The notes under the pieces were generated by a model that was not told the origin of the DNA, ran no database searches, and was given only the letters and a program-made list of their open reading frames with translations. A stretch of 64,000 bases of DNA from Streptococcus sp. HMSC072G04 (GTDB lineage: Bacteria > Bacillota > Bacilli > Lactobacillales > Streptococcaceae). The DNA is taken from contig NZ_KV812027.1 in NCBI RefSeq assembly GCF_001813295.1, positions 1-64,000 of the forward strand, read 5' to 3'. Positions 1 through 7,858 of the stretch are shown here, piece by piece. Position numbers and translations under genes: made by a program. Positions within the stretch are counted from its first letter, which is position 1; each line of letters starts with the position of its first letter.

Positions 1-24
1 GCGAGACGGACTGAAAGTCACATA

Positions 25-58
25 ATAAAAAATAGCAGTCTGTAAGAATCAGACTGCT
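25..58 (-). terminator. Rho-independent terminator of rsuA
   Basis: A 9-bp perfect stem (34-42 with 50-58) is followed, on the minus strand, by a run of T (complement of the A-run near 27-32). It lies just 3' of the pseudouridine synthase stop codon. Confidence 0.85.
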
Positions 59-69
59 TGGTTTTTTGC

Positions 70-798
70 TTATAAGGGAACTCCGAAGACCTCTAGGGAC
101 TTGAGTTCAGAAGGCTGGAGTCTCCGCCATTCTCCCAATTTCAGGCTTGGGTCTAGCGTTAGAGGACCCATAGAAATCCGCTCTAAATCCACCACTTCCT
201 TGCCACAGGCAGCGACCATACGCTTGACCTGATGGAATTTTCCTTCAGCGATTTCGATTTCGACGTAGGAGCTGGTATTTGCCTCATTCACCTCTAAGAT
301 CTGCAATCTCGCAGGTAAGGTGGTGAAGTCTTTGAGGGCAATGCCTTCTTCAAAACGGGCTACATCTACCTCATCTACGATCCCAGCCACCTGGGCACGG
401 TAGATCTTCGACACATGCTTCTTCGGCGAAAGCATGGCATGAGCGAGCTTGCCATTATTGGTCAAAAGGAGCAAGCCATGGGTATTGATATCTAGACGCC
501 CGACAGGAAAGACTTCCTTGTGATGGGCTGTCTCATCCAATAGATCTAGCACAGTTTGGTGGTGGTCATCTTCAGTCGCTGAGATGACCCCAGCTGGTTT
601 ATTAAGCAGATAATACACGAAGGTTTCATGGACCAGGTCTTCTCCCATAAAGGTCACCTGATCCTTGTCTGGATCAATCTGCAGCTTTCCTGCTGTCTCT
701 TTTTTTCCATTCACTGCAATTTTCTTTTGCTTGAGGAGTTGCTTAACCTCGGTCCTACTCCCCACACCACAATCTACTAAAAATTTATCTAGGCGCAT
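70..798 (-). CDS. rsuA: RsuA-family 16S rRNA pseudouridine synthase
   Basis: Predicted 242-aa enzyme that isomerises a uridine of small-subunit rRNA (RsuA family, classically U516). An N-terminal S4 RNA-binding domain (about residues 1-60, starting MRLDKFLVDCG) is followed by the catalytic domain. The family signature GRLDINTHGLLLLTNNG carries the catalytic Asp. I moved the start from an upstream in-frame codon to the ATG at 798, because this gives the conserved S4 N-terminus and begins 2 bases after the stop of the upstream MFS gene. It is probably co-transcribed with that transporter. RluB and RluF relatives share the fold, so the exact target base is inferred. Confidence 0.9.
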   Translation of the reverse strand: MRLDKFLVDCGVGSRTEVKQLLKQKKIAVNGKKETAGKLQIDPDKDQVTFMGEDLVHETFVYYLLNKPAGVISATEDDHHQTVLDLLDETAHHKEVFPVGRLDINTHGLLLLTNNGKLAHAMLSPKKHVSKIYRAQVAGIVDEVDVARFEEGIALKDFTTLPARLQILEVNEANTSSYVEIEIAEGKFHQVKRMVAACGKEVVDLERISMGPLTLDPSLKLGEWRRLQPSELKSLEVFGVPL

Positions 799-800
799 AG

Positions 801-1952
801 TTATTTCCCACTCTTTCGCACAATCCAAAGACCAAAAAAGGAAACCAGGATCAAGAGGATACCAGAAAATCCAAAAATGAAGACTGGAGCAGATGAGATC
901 GTCCCTAATAGACTAAGGACAAAGGTCGTTGCGATCGAACCTGTACTACATCCCAAAACCGCAATGGACGTTGCCTGGCTCAAGACCCCTGCTGGCATCT
1001 TATCAGATAAGACATTGTAAACTGTTGTAAGAGCCACACTGTAGGCGAAGCCAGAAGCAATGGTTACAAGGGCAAGAATCAAGAGATTTGGAGAGACCCC
1101 GATCAACATTTGGGCCACACCAAAAGCTACTCCCGAAACTAATAATAAACGATCACGGAATAGATAGGTCAAGGGCGAGAAGGCCAAACCTGCCAAGATC
1201 CCAACAAATTGCATGGCTGCTAATATAACCCCAGCAGTTTGGGCCGTGCCATGTCCAACTTGTTCTACCACACTTGGAATCCGAACGGTGATCATGACAT
1301 TGGACAAGACGATAGCTGCCGCAACGACCGCTAGGCCGAGCGCAGTCCGCCATTGACCCCCTGTCATCTTGACATCCCGGTGTTTTTCCTCCACTGCTTC
1401 CGTCGTAGATCCATAAGGCACAAATAAGAGATACAAAAGTAAGATAGGAATACTGATACCGTATACGAGAAAGGCAGCCTGCCAGCCAAAGCGAATCAAA
1501 AGGCTAACTCCAAAGGTTAAAACGGCCGTCCCAACAACCTCTGCAGAACCACGAATACCAAGGGTTTGGACGCGTTCTTTTCCTTTATAGCGCTCACTGA
1601 TAATGGCAATGGCAGAAACATTAAGCAAACCAACTGCCATCCCGAAAATAATCCGAGACAAAAAGACAACCGGATAGGCTGGACTGATTAAGGGAATAAA
1701 GCCACATAGAGCGTAAGCAACTAAGCCTGTCACAATCATCTGGCGCTCTGAAAATAGACGTCCAATCCATTTATTGAAGATGAGTGAAACCATGATCCCA
1801 GCTGAAGGAAGCGAGACCAAGAGCTCAATCATGCTATGAGGAATTCCCTTGTAATAGGCAAACATGGCCGACTGCGCACTCGAAATAGAAAACGAGGTCG
1901 TCAAAATAAATGAAAGCGCGAGAATACTCACTTTCTCCATGATTCTTTTCAT
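801..1952 (-). CDS. MFS transporter (12-TM), paralogue of the next gene
   Basis: A 383-aa major facilitator superfamily protein with about 12 hydrophobic segments. It has the loop-2/3 motif region ending SERQMIVTGL and the mid-protein AIAIISERYKG segment. It is clearly paralogous to the transporter at 2059-3222: both share the N-terminal pattern (MKRIMEKVS / MKKTMERIS), the ISERY motif and the RGSAEVVG segment. Substrate is unknown; such proteins are usually drug or metabolite exporters. It abuts rsuA downstream (2-base gap). Upstream, TATTAT-like -10 sequences and an AGGAGG-containing stretch lie within 1953-2030. No truncation is seen. Confidence 0.85.
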   Translation of the reverse strand: MKRIMEKVSILALSFILTTSFSISSAQSAMFAYYKGIPHSMIELLVSLPSAGIMVSLIFNKWIGRLFSERQMIVTGLVAYALCGFIPLISPAYPVVFLSRIIFGMAVGLLNVSAIAIISERYKGKERVQTLGIRGSAEVVGTAVLTFGVSLLIRFGWQAAFLVYGISIPILLLYLLFVPYGSTTEAVEEKHRDVKMTGGQWRTALGLAVVAAAIVLSNVMITVRIPSVVEQVGHGTAQTAGVILAAMQFVGILAGLAFSPLTYLFRDRLLLVSGVAFGVAQMLIGVSPNLLILALVTIASGFAYSVALTTVYNVLSDKMPAGVLSQATSIAVLGCSTGSIATTFVLSLLGTISSAPVFIFGFSGILLILVSFFGLWIVRKSGK

Positions 1953-2033
1953 TATTCTATCCTTTAAACTAATCTTTTTTTCACACTCCTCCTATAATAA
2001 CACGAGCTAGTGACAGGACGCAATAGATTGAAT

Positions 2034-2068
2034 TAAAAAAAACGAAATGATTTCTCCATCATTTCGTT
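2034..2068 (-). terminator. Terminator overlapping the end of the second MFS gene
   Basis: An 11-bp inverted repeat (2041-2051 with 2058-2068) is followed on minus by a T-run. The stop codon of the MFS gene (2059-2061) lies inside the stem. Confidence 0.85.
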
Positions 2069-3222
2069 CGTGCTAGCAATTGTGAGGCAAATACTCCCGT
2101 TAGGACCATCAAAGCGCCAATCCAGACAAAGAGCAGGTGATTGGAGGGAGCTAGTGGCGTCACCAACTGGATGAAGAAAGAAGAGAGGGCTGATCCGAGA
2201 TTGCAGCCGATCAAGACCAGCGAGGTCGCAAGGTTCAGGAGATTGGTCGGTATTTTTTCAGATAGGTGATAGAAGATACTGGTGACTCCCGTACTGTAGG
2301 TAAATCCTGCTAAAAGGGTTCCTAAAACCAGGCTCCACAGCTGTCCGGACAAGCCAATCAAGGCCAGAGCTAGTCCAAAACCAAAGCACATGATCATGAG
2401 CAAGTTCTTTTTGAAAACATGTGTCAAACTAGCAAAGCCCACTCCTGCTACAATCCCTGTCAATTGCATCAGACTCAAGACGGTTCCAGCTGTTGTCGCT
2501 GTCCCCATACGAGCATCAACGATGATATCCGGCACGCGCAGACTAATAATAGAATTGAAGCAAATGATGATACCAGCAATCACAGCTAGCATCAGACTAA
2601 AACGCCATTGAGGGGAGCGAAGGCGTGCGGAACCTTTCTTTTTCTCCTTCAAGCTAGCCTGTTTTTTCTCCTTAGGATAAGGGACAAAAAGGAGATAGAG
2701 GAGTAAAATCAAGTAACCACCACCATATACGGCAAAGATCGCTGGCCAGCCTAGGGGTAAGAGTTGTCCCACCATAAAGGTCAAGATGGCAGAGCCCACC
2801 ACTTCAGCAGACCCCCGATAGCCCAGCATCCGGGTCTTATCATTGCCTGAGTAGCGCTCACTGATAATCGAAATAGCCTTGGCATTGATCATTCCTGTCC
2901 CCAAGCCAAAGAGCAAACGACTCAGAAAGATGAGAGGATAGTCCTGCACGACCAAAGGCAAAAGCCCGCTAGTTGAAAAGAGCAAAAGTCCTGCAACAAT
3001 CATCTGGCGCTCACTCATCCACCGCTCGATCACGCTATTTAAAAAGAGCATGGCCACGACCGCAAAGGCCGGCAGGGAAACCAAGAGTTCTACCTGACTT
3101 GCTGTATAGCCGAAGCGGCTAAAATAAGCCTTCATAGCTGGCAAACCGGCTGTAATTGAAAAGGATGAGATCAGCATGAGCGACAAGCTCAAGAGACTGA
3201 TTCTTTCCATTGTTTTTTTCAT
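2059..3222 (-). CDS. MFS transporter (12-TM), tandem paralogue
   Basis: A 387-aa, 12-TM major facilitator protein, a tandem paralogue of the gene at 801-1952 but with its own terminator, so the two are separate transcription units. A basic cytoplasmic loop (about residues 185-200, lysine-rich) separates the two six-TM halves. It is divergent from the Crp/Fnr regulator at 3368. The 145-bp gap between them contains a 9-bp inverted repeat that could serve both promoters, so this regulator is the most likely controller. Substrate cannot be read from sequence. Confidence 0.85.
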   Translation of the reverse strand: MKKTMERISLLSLSLMLISSFSITAGLPAMKAYFSRFGYTASQVELLVSLPAFAVVAMLFLNSVIERWMSERQMIVAGLLLFSTSGLLPLVVQDYPLIFLSRLLFGLGTGMINAKAISIISERYSGNDKTRMLGYRGSAEVVGSAILTFMVGQLLPLGWPAIFAVYGGGYLILLLYLLFVPYPKEKKQASLKEKKKGSARLRSPQWRFSLMLAVIAGIIICFNSIISLRVPDIIVDARMGTATTAGTVLSLMQLTGIVAGVGFASLTHVFKKNLLMIMCFGFGLALALIGLSGQLWSLVLGTLLAGFTYSTGVTSIFYHLSEKIPTNLLNLATSLVLIGCNLGSALSSFFIQLVTPLAPSNHLLFVWIGALMVLTGVFASQLLARTK

Positions 3223-3260
3223 TTTTTATTTCCTACACTTTACTGGTAACATTTTGATTT

Positions 3261-3317
3261 TACTAGTTTTTTCAGAAAAGATTCAAACTAGTATTTTCAA
3301 TAGAATCCTAGTATAAT
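3261..3317. promoter_or_regulatory. Divergent control region with 9-bp inverted repeat and a -10 box
   Basis: TACTAGTTT (3261-3269) and AAACTAGTA (3285-3293) form a perfect inverted repeat with a 15-bp spacer. A third CTAGTAT lies at the TATAAT -10 box (3312-3317) of the plus-strand regulator. Its place between the MFS gene and the regulator suggests an operator. It is not the canonical FNR box (TTGAT-N4-ATCAA). Confidence 0.5.
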
Positions 3318-3367
3318 CAATTTAGAAATAGAAAAACAGGACATTTGTCCTATTTTAGGAGATTAAG

Positions 3368-4054
3368 ATGAAAAAAATTTCCCCATCTACAAGACTCAAG
3401 GAAATCATCACAGACTACCAATTGGACCAGATCTTTCCGGGCGACTGCCTCAGCCAGCTGGACCTCGTTCTCTACCAGGCTGGAGATTATATCTGCCGCC
3501 AGGGTTCTGAGCAAGATGTCATTCCTTATTTTCTCAATGGCCGGCTCAAGATCGTTCATAGTCTTGAAAACGGCAGTGACACCATCCTTGAAATCCAAGA
3601 AAAACCTGGACTCTTAGGAGAGATTGAGCTCCTGCTTGATCGGGTCTGTATTACATCGGTCATTGCAGACCAAGACTCACTAGTCATCCAGCTCCCAGCC
3701 CAGCACTTTAAGAAGCGCCTTCTGCTTGATCCAACCTTTTTGCGCTCTACGGCCAAGACCTTGGCTGAGAAATTGCACCAGATCAACTATTTAGCTCCTG
3801 CTAACTTTCATTATTCGGTCAAGGAACGCCTCGCTACGCATTTTCTGGAGCATTGCGATGAAAATGCGACCCTCAAGCCCAAGATGAATCAGCTGGCCCT
3901 GCGTTTTGGGATCAGCTACCGCCACCTTAGCCGTGTCATCAAGCAGATGATCGAAGAGGGCTTAGTCCAAAGAGAAGGACGGATCTATACGATTTTAGAT
4001 GCAAAAAGGATGAGTGATTTGTCCATCAAACATGCGGAAACCGTCGACAGATAA
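3368..4054 (+). CDS. Crp/Fnr family transcriptional regulator
   Basis: A 228-aa regulator with an N-terminal cyclic-nucleotide-binding-like beta-roll (about residues 20-130; pattern YQAGDYICRQGS...GRLKIV...GEIELL). The C-terminal winged HTH (about 150-215) includes FGISYRHLSRVIKQM as recognition helix. There is no N-terminal Cys cluster, so it is not an FNR-type oxygen sensor. It is closest in layout to YeiL/Crp-like regulators of Firmicutes. The start follows TTAGGAGATTAAG, a good RBS. A small inverted repeat (AGGACA/TGTCCT, 3338-3351) lies in its leader. It probably regulates the divergent MFS gene and possibly itself; the effector is unknown. Confidence 0.85.
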   Translation: MKKISPSTRLKEIITDYQLDQIFPGDCLSQLDLVLYQAGDYICRQGSEQDVIPYFLNGRLKIVHSLENGSDTILEIQEKPGLLGEIELLLDRVCITSVIADQDSLVIQLPAQHFKKRLLLDPTFLRSTAKTLAEKLHQINYLAPANFHYSVKERLATHFLEHCDENATLKPKMNQLALRFGISYRHLSRVIKQMIEEGLVQREGRIYTILDAKRMSDLSIKHAETVDR

Positions 4055-4114
4055 CTTTAATTTTAGGCTCTTTTGTGTTATCATGGAGGGTAGAAAGAAA
4101 GTGAGAGTAAAACG

Positions 4115-4729
4115 ATGAAAGCAATTGAAAAAGTTACAAGAGCGTCCCATTTGATTGATATGGATGACATTATCCGCGAAGGAAATCCAACACTTCGAGC
4201 TGTTGCGGAAGACGTGACCTTCCCTTTGTCTGATCAGGAAATTATCCTGGGTGAAAAAATGATGCAATTCTTGCACCATTCTCAAGACCCTGTTATGGCT
4301 GAAAAACTTGGCCTCCGTGGAGGAGTGGGACTCGCAGCACCACAGTTGGATATCTCTAAACGGATTATCGCTGTTTTGGTTCCCAATCCAGAAGATGCCG
4401 ATGGCAACCCACCAAAAGAAGCCTATAGCCTTCAAGAAGTCATGTACAATCCAAAGGTTGTCGCCCATTCTGTTCAAGATGCAGCTCTTGGCGACGGGGA
4501 AGGCTGTCTCTCAGTAGACCGCAACGTCCCAGGCTATGTGGTTCGCCATGCCCGCGTGACCGTTGAGTATTTCACAAAAGATGGGGAAAAGAAACGCATC
4601 AAACTCAAAGGCTACAACTCCATCGTCGTTCAACATGAAATCGACCACACCAACGGCATCATGTTCTATGACCGCATCAACCCAAATAACCCATTTGAAA
4701 TCAAAGAAGGCCTCTTGATTTTAGAATAG
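4115..4729 (+). CDS. def: Peptide deformylase
   Basis: A 204-aa metalloenzyme that removes the formyl group from the initiator methionine of nascent proteins. All three family motifs are present: GVGLAAPQ (70-77), EGCLS (129-133, Cys metal ligand) and QHEIDH (173-178, two His ligands and the catalytic Glu). The length and N-terminal extension ([15 protein letters not shown]) fit the type 2 deformylase of streptococci. It is monocistronic: own upstream region after the Crp/Fnr gene and a strong terminator downstream. Confidence 0.97.
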   Translation: MKAIEKVTRASHLIDMDDIIREGNPTLRAVAEDVTFPLSDQEIILGEKMMQFLHHSQDPVMAEKLGLRGGVGLAAPQLDISKRIIAVLVPNPEDADGNPPKEAYSLQEVMYNPKVVAHSVQDAALGDGEGCLSVDRNVPGYVVRHARVTVEYFTKDGEKKRIKLKGYNSIVVQHEIDHTNGIMFYDRINPNNPFEIKEGLLILE

Positions 4730-4741
4730 CGTAACCGACAA

Positions 4742-4782
4742 AAATACCTAACTGAGGAAACTCTCAGTTAGGTATTTTTTTG
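4742..4782. terminator. Bidirectional terminator between def and a convergent gene
   Basis: A 15-bp perfect stem (4742/3-4756 with 4763-4777) and 6-base loop, with T-runs on both strands. It serves def (+) and the membrane protein gene (-). Confidence 0.92.
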
Positions 4783-5787
4783 TTATTTTTTGCCTTGCTT
4801 TTTATTCGAAAACTTACGCATGATAGAGCGCACTATACTGATAAATAGATCAAGCACGATTGTATAAACTAAAATTCTTACTCCCCACACTAGCCAAAAT
4901 GGATATTTTATACCTGGTTTAGAATATCCTGAATTATAGGCAATTACTGTAAAGGATATAAAAACTAAAATTTCTAATAAAATACGATGTTTAGCTTTTT
5001 TTAGACTGAAGCCTTTCAACCAACCCCATAGTAAATCCCACAACGTCGGATTCTCCTCAGGTTCATCCTCCCAGTAATCCTTGCTTTTTGTTTTCAAATA
5101 CAAGAGGTAGCCCACTTCTGTCAGCAACTGAGTAAAGGCGTAACTGAACAGTATGCTTACGGATACTCCTAGCACCACTCCAAAATAGCCAGTAAGGGCC
5201 GCTCCTATCATGGAGCAGACGAAGATGATCGTTAGGGCATTGCTACTGTAACTACTTGATTTTGCGAAATAATTTCCCAGGGTTCTAGTTGGTGAAAAGC
5301 CAATCTTTAACTGCTTCTTAAGCCAAAAATAATGATAAATAAAGCCCAATAAGGTACAAATCACAAGAAAAGGAATGACGATGAAGCCATATTTCGGGAA
5401 ACCTACCTCAAATTCTTTATTTGCCAGAGCAGAAACAATGATGAGCAAGCCCATGACTTGGAGCGATAAAAACATCCCTGCATAGGTGAATAAGAGTAGG
5501 GTCGTTGACAATACTTGTCTTCTATATATAAATGCCCCCATTAACGGCAAGAAAAATGTAATGATATGGTAAAGACAATAGATGACGAGAATATCAAAAA
5601 ACCAATGATTAAATGGTTTTATACCTTTTGATACATCATACGAATAAAAGCAAAGGATTTCAATCGCGAACAGAAATACGCCTGTCCACGAATTGATCAT
5701 CATAGCCGCTGAAGCACGTGTATTGGCTAAACTTTTAAAGTAGACTTTGTTCGCCTGCTCAATATCGACTGTCTTTTCGTTTTTCAT
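4783..5787 (-). CDS. Polytopic membrane protein of unknown function
   Basis: A 334-aa protein with about seven or eight hydrophobic segments (roughly residues 28-50, 65-85, 95-120, 130-155, 185-225, 270-290 and 295-320). It has a short acidic cytoplasmic stretch (YWEDEPEENP, about 240-250) and a Lys-rich C-terminus. No family motif is recognised. It is preceded by AAAGGATTTGTC (good RBS) and lies 82 bp downstream of the tandem DUF443 genes with no terminator between, so it is likely the last gene of that operon. By association it could belong to the same immunity cassette, but nothing in the protein itself proves that. Confidence 0.75.
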   Translation of the reverse strand: MKNEKTVDIEQANKVYFKSLANTRASAAMMINSWTGVFLFAIEILCFYSYDVSKGIKPFNHWFFDILVIYCLYHIITFFLPLMGAFIYRRQVLSTTLLLFTYAGMFLSLQVMGLLIIVSALANKEFEVGFPKYGFIVIPFLVICTLLGFIYHYFWLKKQLKIGFSPTRTLGNYFAKSSSYSSNALTIIFVCSMIGAALTGYFGVVLGVSVSILFSYAFTQLLTEVGYLLYLKTKSKDYWEDEPEENPTLWDLLWGWLKGFSLKKAKHRILLEILVFISFTVIAYNSGYSKPGIKYPFWLVWGVRILVYTIVLDLFISIVRSIMRKFSNKKQGKK

Positions 5788-5869
5788 GACAAATCCTTTC
5801 TAAAAAATTCTTTTAAGATCCAAAAGCAGATGGATGTTGCTCTTGCTTCTGAATTTCACTTAACTTGAT

Positions 5870-6538
5870 CTACTTGATTTTGGCTTTGAAAGAGATGATT
5901 GGGGAATAAAAAATTAAATTCCCAGCTGATAAAAATAGAAATGAAATACTTAATAAAACTATATGAAAAATAAAATTAGGGCTAAGGTTTAAAAGAATCA
6001 CGTAACATACTGCAATTGATACTACCAAAGCAAATAATGTTAAAGTCAGAATCAATAGTATTTTCTTTATCTCACTTGGGAAACAATATACTTTTCGAGG
6101 TGTTTTATCTGCCACAATTTCACGCATCCCTTCTCCTCTACCCATCCAAATCCGAAGTCCCACTACAAAAATTAAAATCAACATCATCAAGGTTAGATTG
6201 ACGAAGCGAGAAGTAAAATTGAGGAATTTTTCGATTGGAAATACCCTTGCTAATAGCATGGAGGTTACACCTATACTAAGCGATGCCCTCCCGATATTAT
6301 TACTCACTAAACTCTGATGATGCTTATCCCTCTCAAACACTTTTGGAGCTAGGACTTCTACTTCATCCTCTGTTAGCTGATAGGCTTTATGAGGGATAAA
6401 ATAAACAAACCACGGCAGAAAATAGGTGATGATAATCGGACGATCAACTTCCATCAAATACCACTCTCCATCAACTTTTAACAAATGGTAGCGAAAGTTC
6501 ATTTTGGGCAACCGTTCGATTTTTGCTGGTTTAAACAT
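5870..6538 (-). CDS. DUF443 (tandem five-TM) protein, TsaI-like putative T7SS immunity
   Basis: A 222-aa protein with a soluble N-terminal strand-rich head (about 1-30; FRYHLLKVDGEWYLMEVDRP) followed by five predicted TM segments (about 30-52, 80-95, 108-130, 158-182 and 188-212). The head, the FIPHKAYQLTEDE segment and the five-TM layout match DUF443/TIGR01218. In S. aureus that family comprises TsaI, the immunity proteins to the membrane-depolarising T7SS toxin TspA (established). Immunity here is inferred from that family and from the T7SS locus elsewhere in the window. It is about 60% identical by eye to its neighbour over the N-terminal third, a recent tandem duplication. Confidence 0.7.
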   Translation of the reverse strand: MFKPAKIERLPKMNFRYHLLKVDGEWYLMEVDRPIIITYFLPWFVYFIPHKAYQLTEDEVEVLAPKVFERDKHHQSLVSNNIGRASLSIGVTSMLLARVFPIEKFLNFTSRFVNLTLMMLILIFVVGLRIWMGRGEGMREIVADKTPRKVYCFPSEIKKILLILTLTLFALVVSIAVCYVILLNLSPNFIFHIVLLSISFLFLSAGNLIFYSPIISFKAKIK

Positions 6539-6570
6539 AGATCATCCTTTCTTGACATTTACACTTTTTC

Positions 6571-7239
6571 CTATTTTTTAATTTTTGCCTTATAATCCTC
6601 GCCTGAAGCATATAATAATAAATTACCATGTGATAAAAAAACCAATGAAAAAGCAAATAAGGCCACATGAAGAATTAGATTGGGTTTACTGGTACTCAGA
6701 ACAAAGCAAAATGATACAACTGAAAGAAATAAAGCCAATGTTACTAATAGAAGATTTTTTAGTAGTAACCTAAATCTTACTGGGCGACAATACATTTTTT
6801 TAGCTTTCTTGGAAGACTTTATGACCGACTCTTTTTTCCCAATACTGATCCAAATGCGAATTCCAAAAGCAATGATTAGAACAAGGATCATTAGCACTAG
6901 ATTCAGTAGATGGGAAGTAAAATATAAATAATCCTCTATCGGAAAAGCTCTACCTAGTAAAACTGCTAAGGAACCAGCACCAAGTGTTGAAATCCCTGCT
7001 TTAGTCTGAGTTGAAAGTATGTTCTTATCTCTTTTAAGAACTTTCGGAGCTATTGCTTCTACTTCATCCTCTGTTAGCTGATAAGCTTTATGAGGGATAA
7101 AATAGGTAAACCATGGAAGAAAATAGGTGATGATAATTGGTCGATCGACGTCCATTAAATACCATTCATTCTCTACTTTTAACAAACGATATCGAAAATT
7201 CATTTTCGGCAAACGATCGATTTTTGCTGGTTTAAACAT
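6571..7239 (-). CDS. DUF443 (tandem five-TM) protein, TsaI-like, first of the pair
   Basis: A 222-aa paralogue of the previous gene, starting with the same seven residues (MFKPAKI). N-terminal residues 1-65 are almost identical, while the TM segments have diverged. That pattern fits immunity paralogues with a conserved targeting or folding head and variable recognition in the membrane part. It is first in its transcription unit: a promoter with -35 TTGATC and -10 TATGAT sits at 7320-7348, and the next gene follows after 32 bp. No cognate toxin gene is adjacent, so these would be orphan immunity genes. Confidence 0.7.
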   Translation of the reverse strand: MFKPAKIDRLPKMNFRYRLLKVENEWYLMDVDRPIIITYFLPWFTYFIPHKAYQLTEDEVEAIAPKVLKRDKNILSTQTKAGISTLGAGSLAVLLGRAFPIEDYLYFTSHLLNLVLMILVLIIAFGIRIWISIGKKESVIKSSKKAKKMYCRPVRFRLLLKNLLLVTLALFLSVVSFCFVLSTSKPNLILHVALFAFSLVFLSHGNLLLYASGEDYKAKIKK

Positions 7240-7319
7240 AGATTGATCTTACTTTCTATACTATTTTATTCTTAGGCAGTCATAATTATATTATTTATTC
7301 ATAAAAGAACATACCATCC

Positions 7320-7348
7320 ATCATACCTGATTTTACTTTGATGATCAA
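7320..7348 (-). promoter_or_regulatory. Promoter of the DUF443 operon
   Basis: Minus-strand -35 TTGATC (7343-7348) and -10 TATGAT (7320-7325) with a 17-bp spacer, about 80 bp upstream of the first DUF443 start. Confidence 0.6.
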
Positions 7349-7357
7349 GTTTTGACC

Positions 7358-7398
7358 AAAAAAAGTATCCAACTTCTTAGCAGTTGGATACTTTTTAC
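7358..7398. terminator. Bidirectional terminator upstream of the DUF443 operon
   Basis: A 15-bp perfect stem (7360-7374 with 7382-7396) flanked by A- and T-runs on both strands. It insulates the DUF443 promoter from pepS read-through. Confidence 0.88.
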
Positions 7399-7409
7399 TC
7401 TATTATTTT

Positions 7410-7858
7410 TTGGGCACAGGGGTTGATGGCTCAAAACACTGTTTTGAGGTAGTAGATAGGGATTGCGAAGCAAGGCCCCTTCTTAATCAACTGTGCGGGG
7501 GTACTAAAAAGGTCCTGCGGACCTTTTTTGCCCGAGCCTTAAAACCGAAAAGCGAGGTAGAAATCAAACTCTTCGAGTTACTGATTTCTGTCTCTCGGCG
7601 CAGTGGTTGATTGCTCAAAACACTGTTTGAGGTGGCAGATAGGGATTGCGAAGCAAGGCCCCTTCCTAATCAACTGTGCGGGGGTACTAAAACCGAAAAG
7701 CGAGGTAGAAATCAAACTCTTCGAGTTACTGATTTCTGTCTCTCGGCGCAGTGGTTGATTGGAACTACTCCTACCTGCGGTACTCGTACTTCCTAATCAA
7801 CTGTGCGGGGGCAAAACTACGAAATCGAGACTGCGTCTACCGATTTCTGTCCTGCTCC
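7410..7858. repeat. Tandem array of dispersed repeat units downstream of pepS
   Basis: No credible gene lies here. A 73-bp sequence is repeated exactly (7541-7613 and 7689-7761), as is most of a second block (about 7454-7508 and 7637-7692), both ending around AATCAACTGTGCGGGGGTAC. A third, shorter unit ends near 7810. Each unit is bounded by CAGTGGTTGATT and its near-complement AATCAACTGTGC, and carries inner hairpins. The units are inverted relative to a related copy upstream of pepS (9170-9290). It resembles a MITE- or REP-like streptococcal repeat; it is not a recognisable BOX or RUP element. Confidence 0.75.
7504..7530. terminator. Terminator-like hairpin inside one repeat copy
   Basis: The palindrome AAGGTCC-TGC-GGACCTT flanked by A- and T-runs. 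It occupies a roughly 35-bp stretch present only in the first repeat unit, so it looks inserted. Confidence 0.6.
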
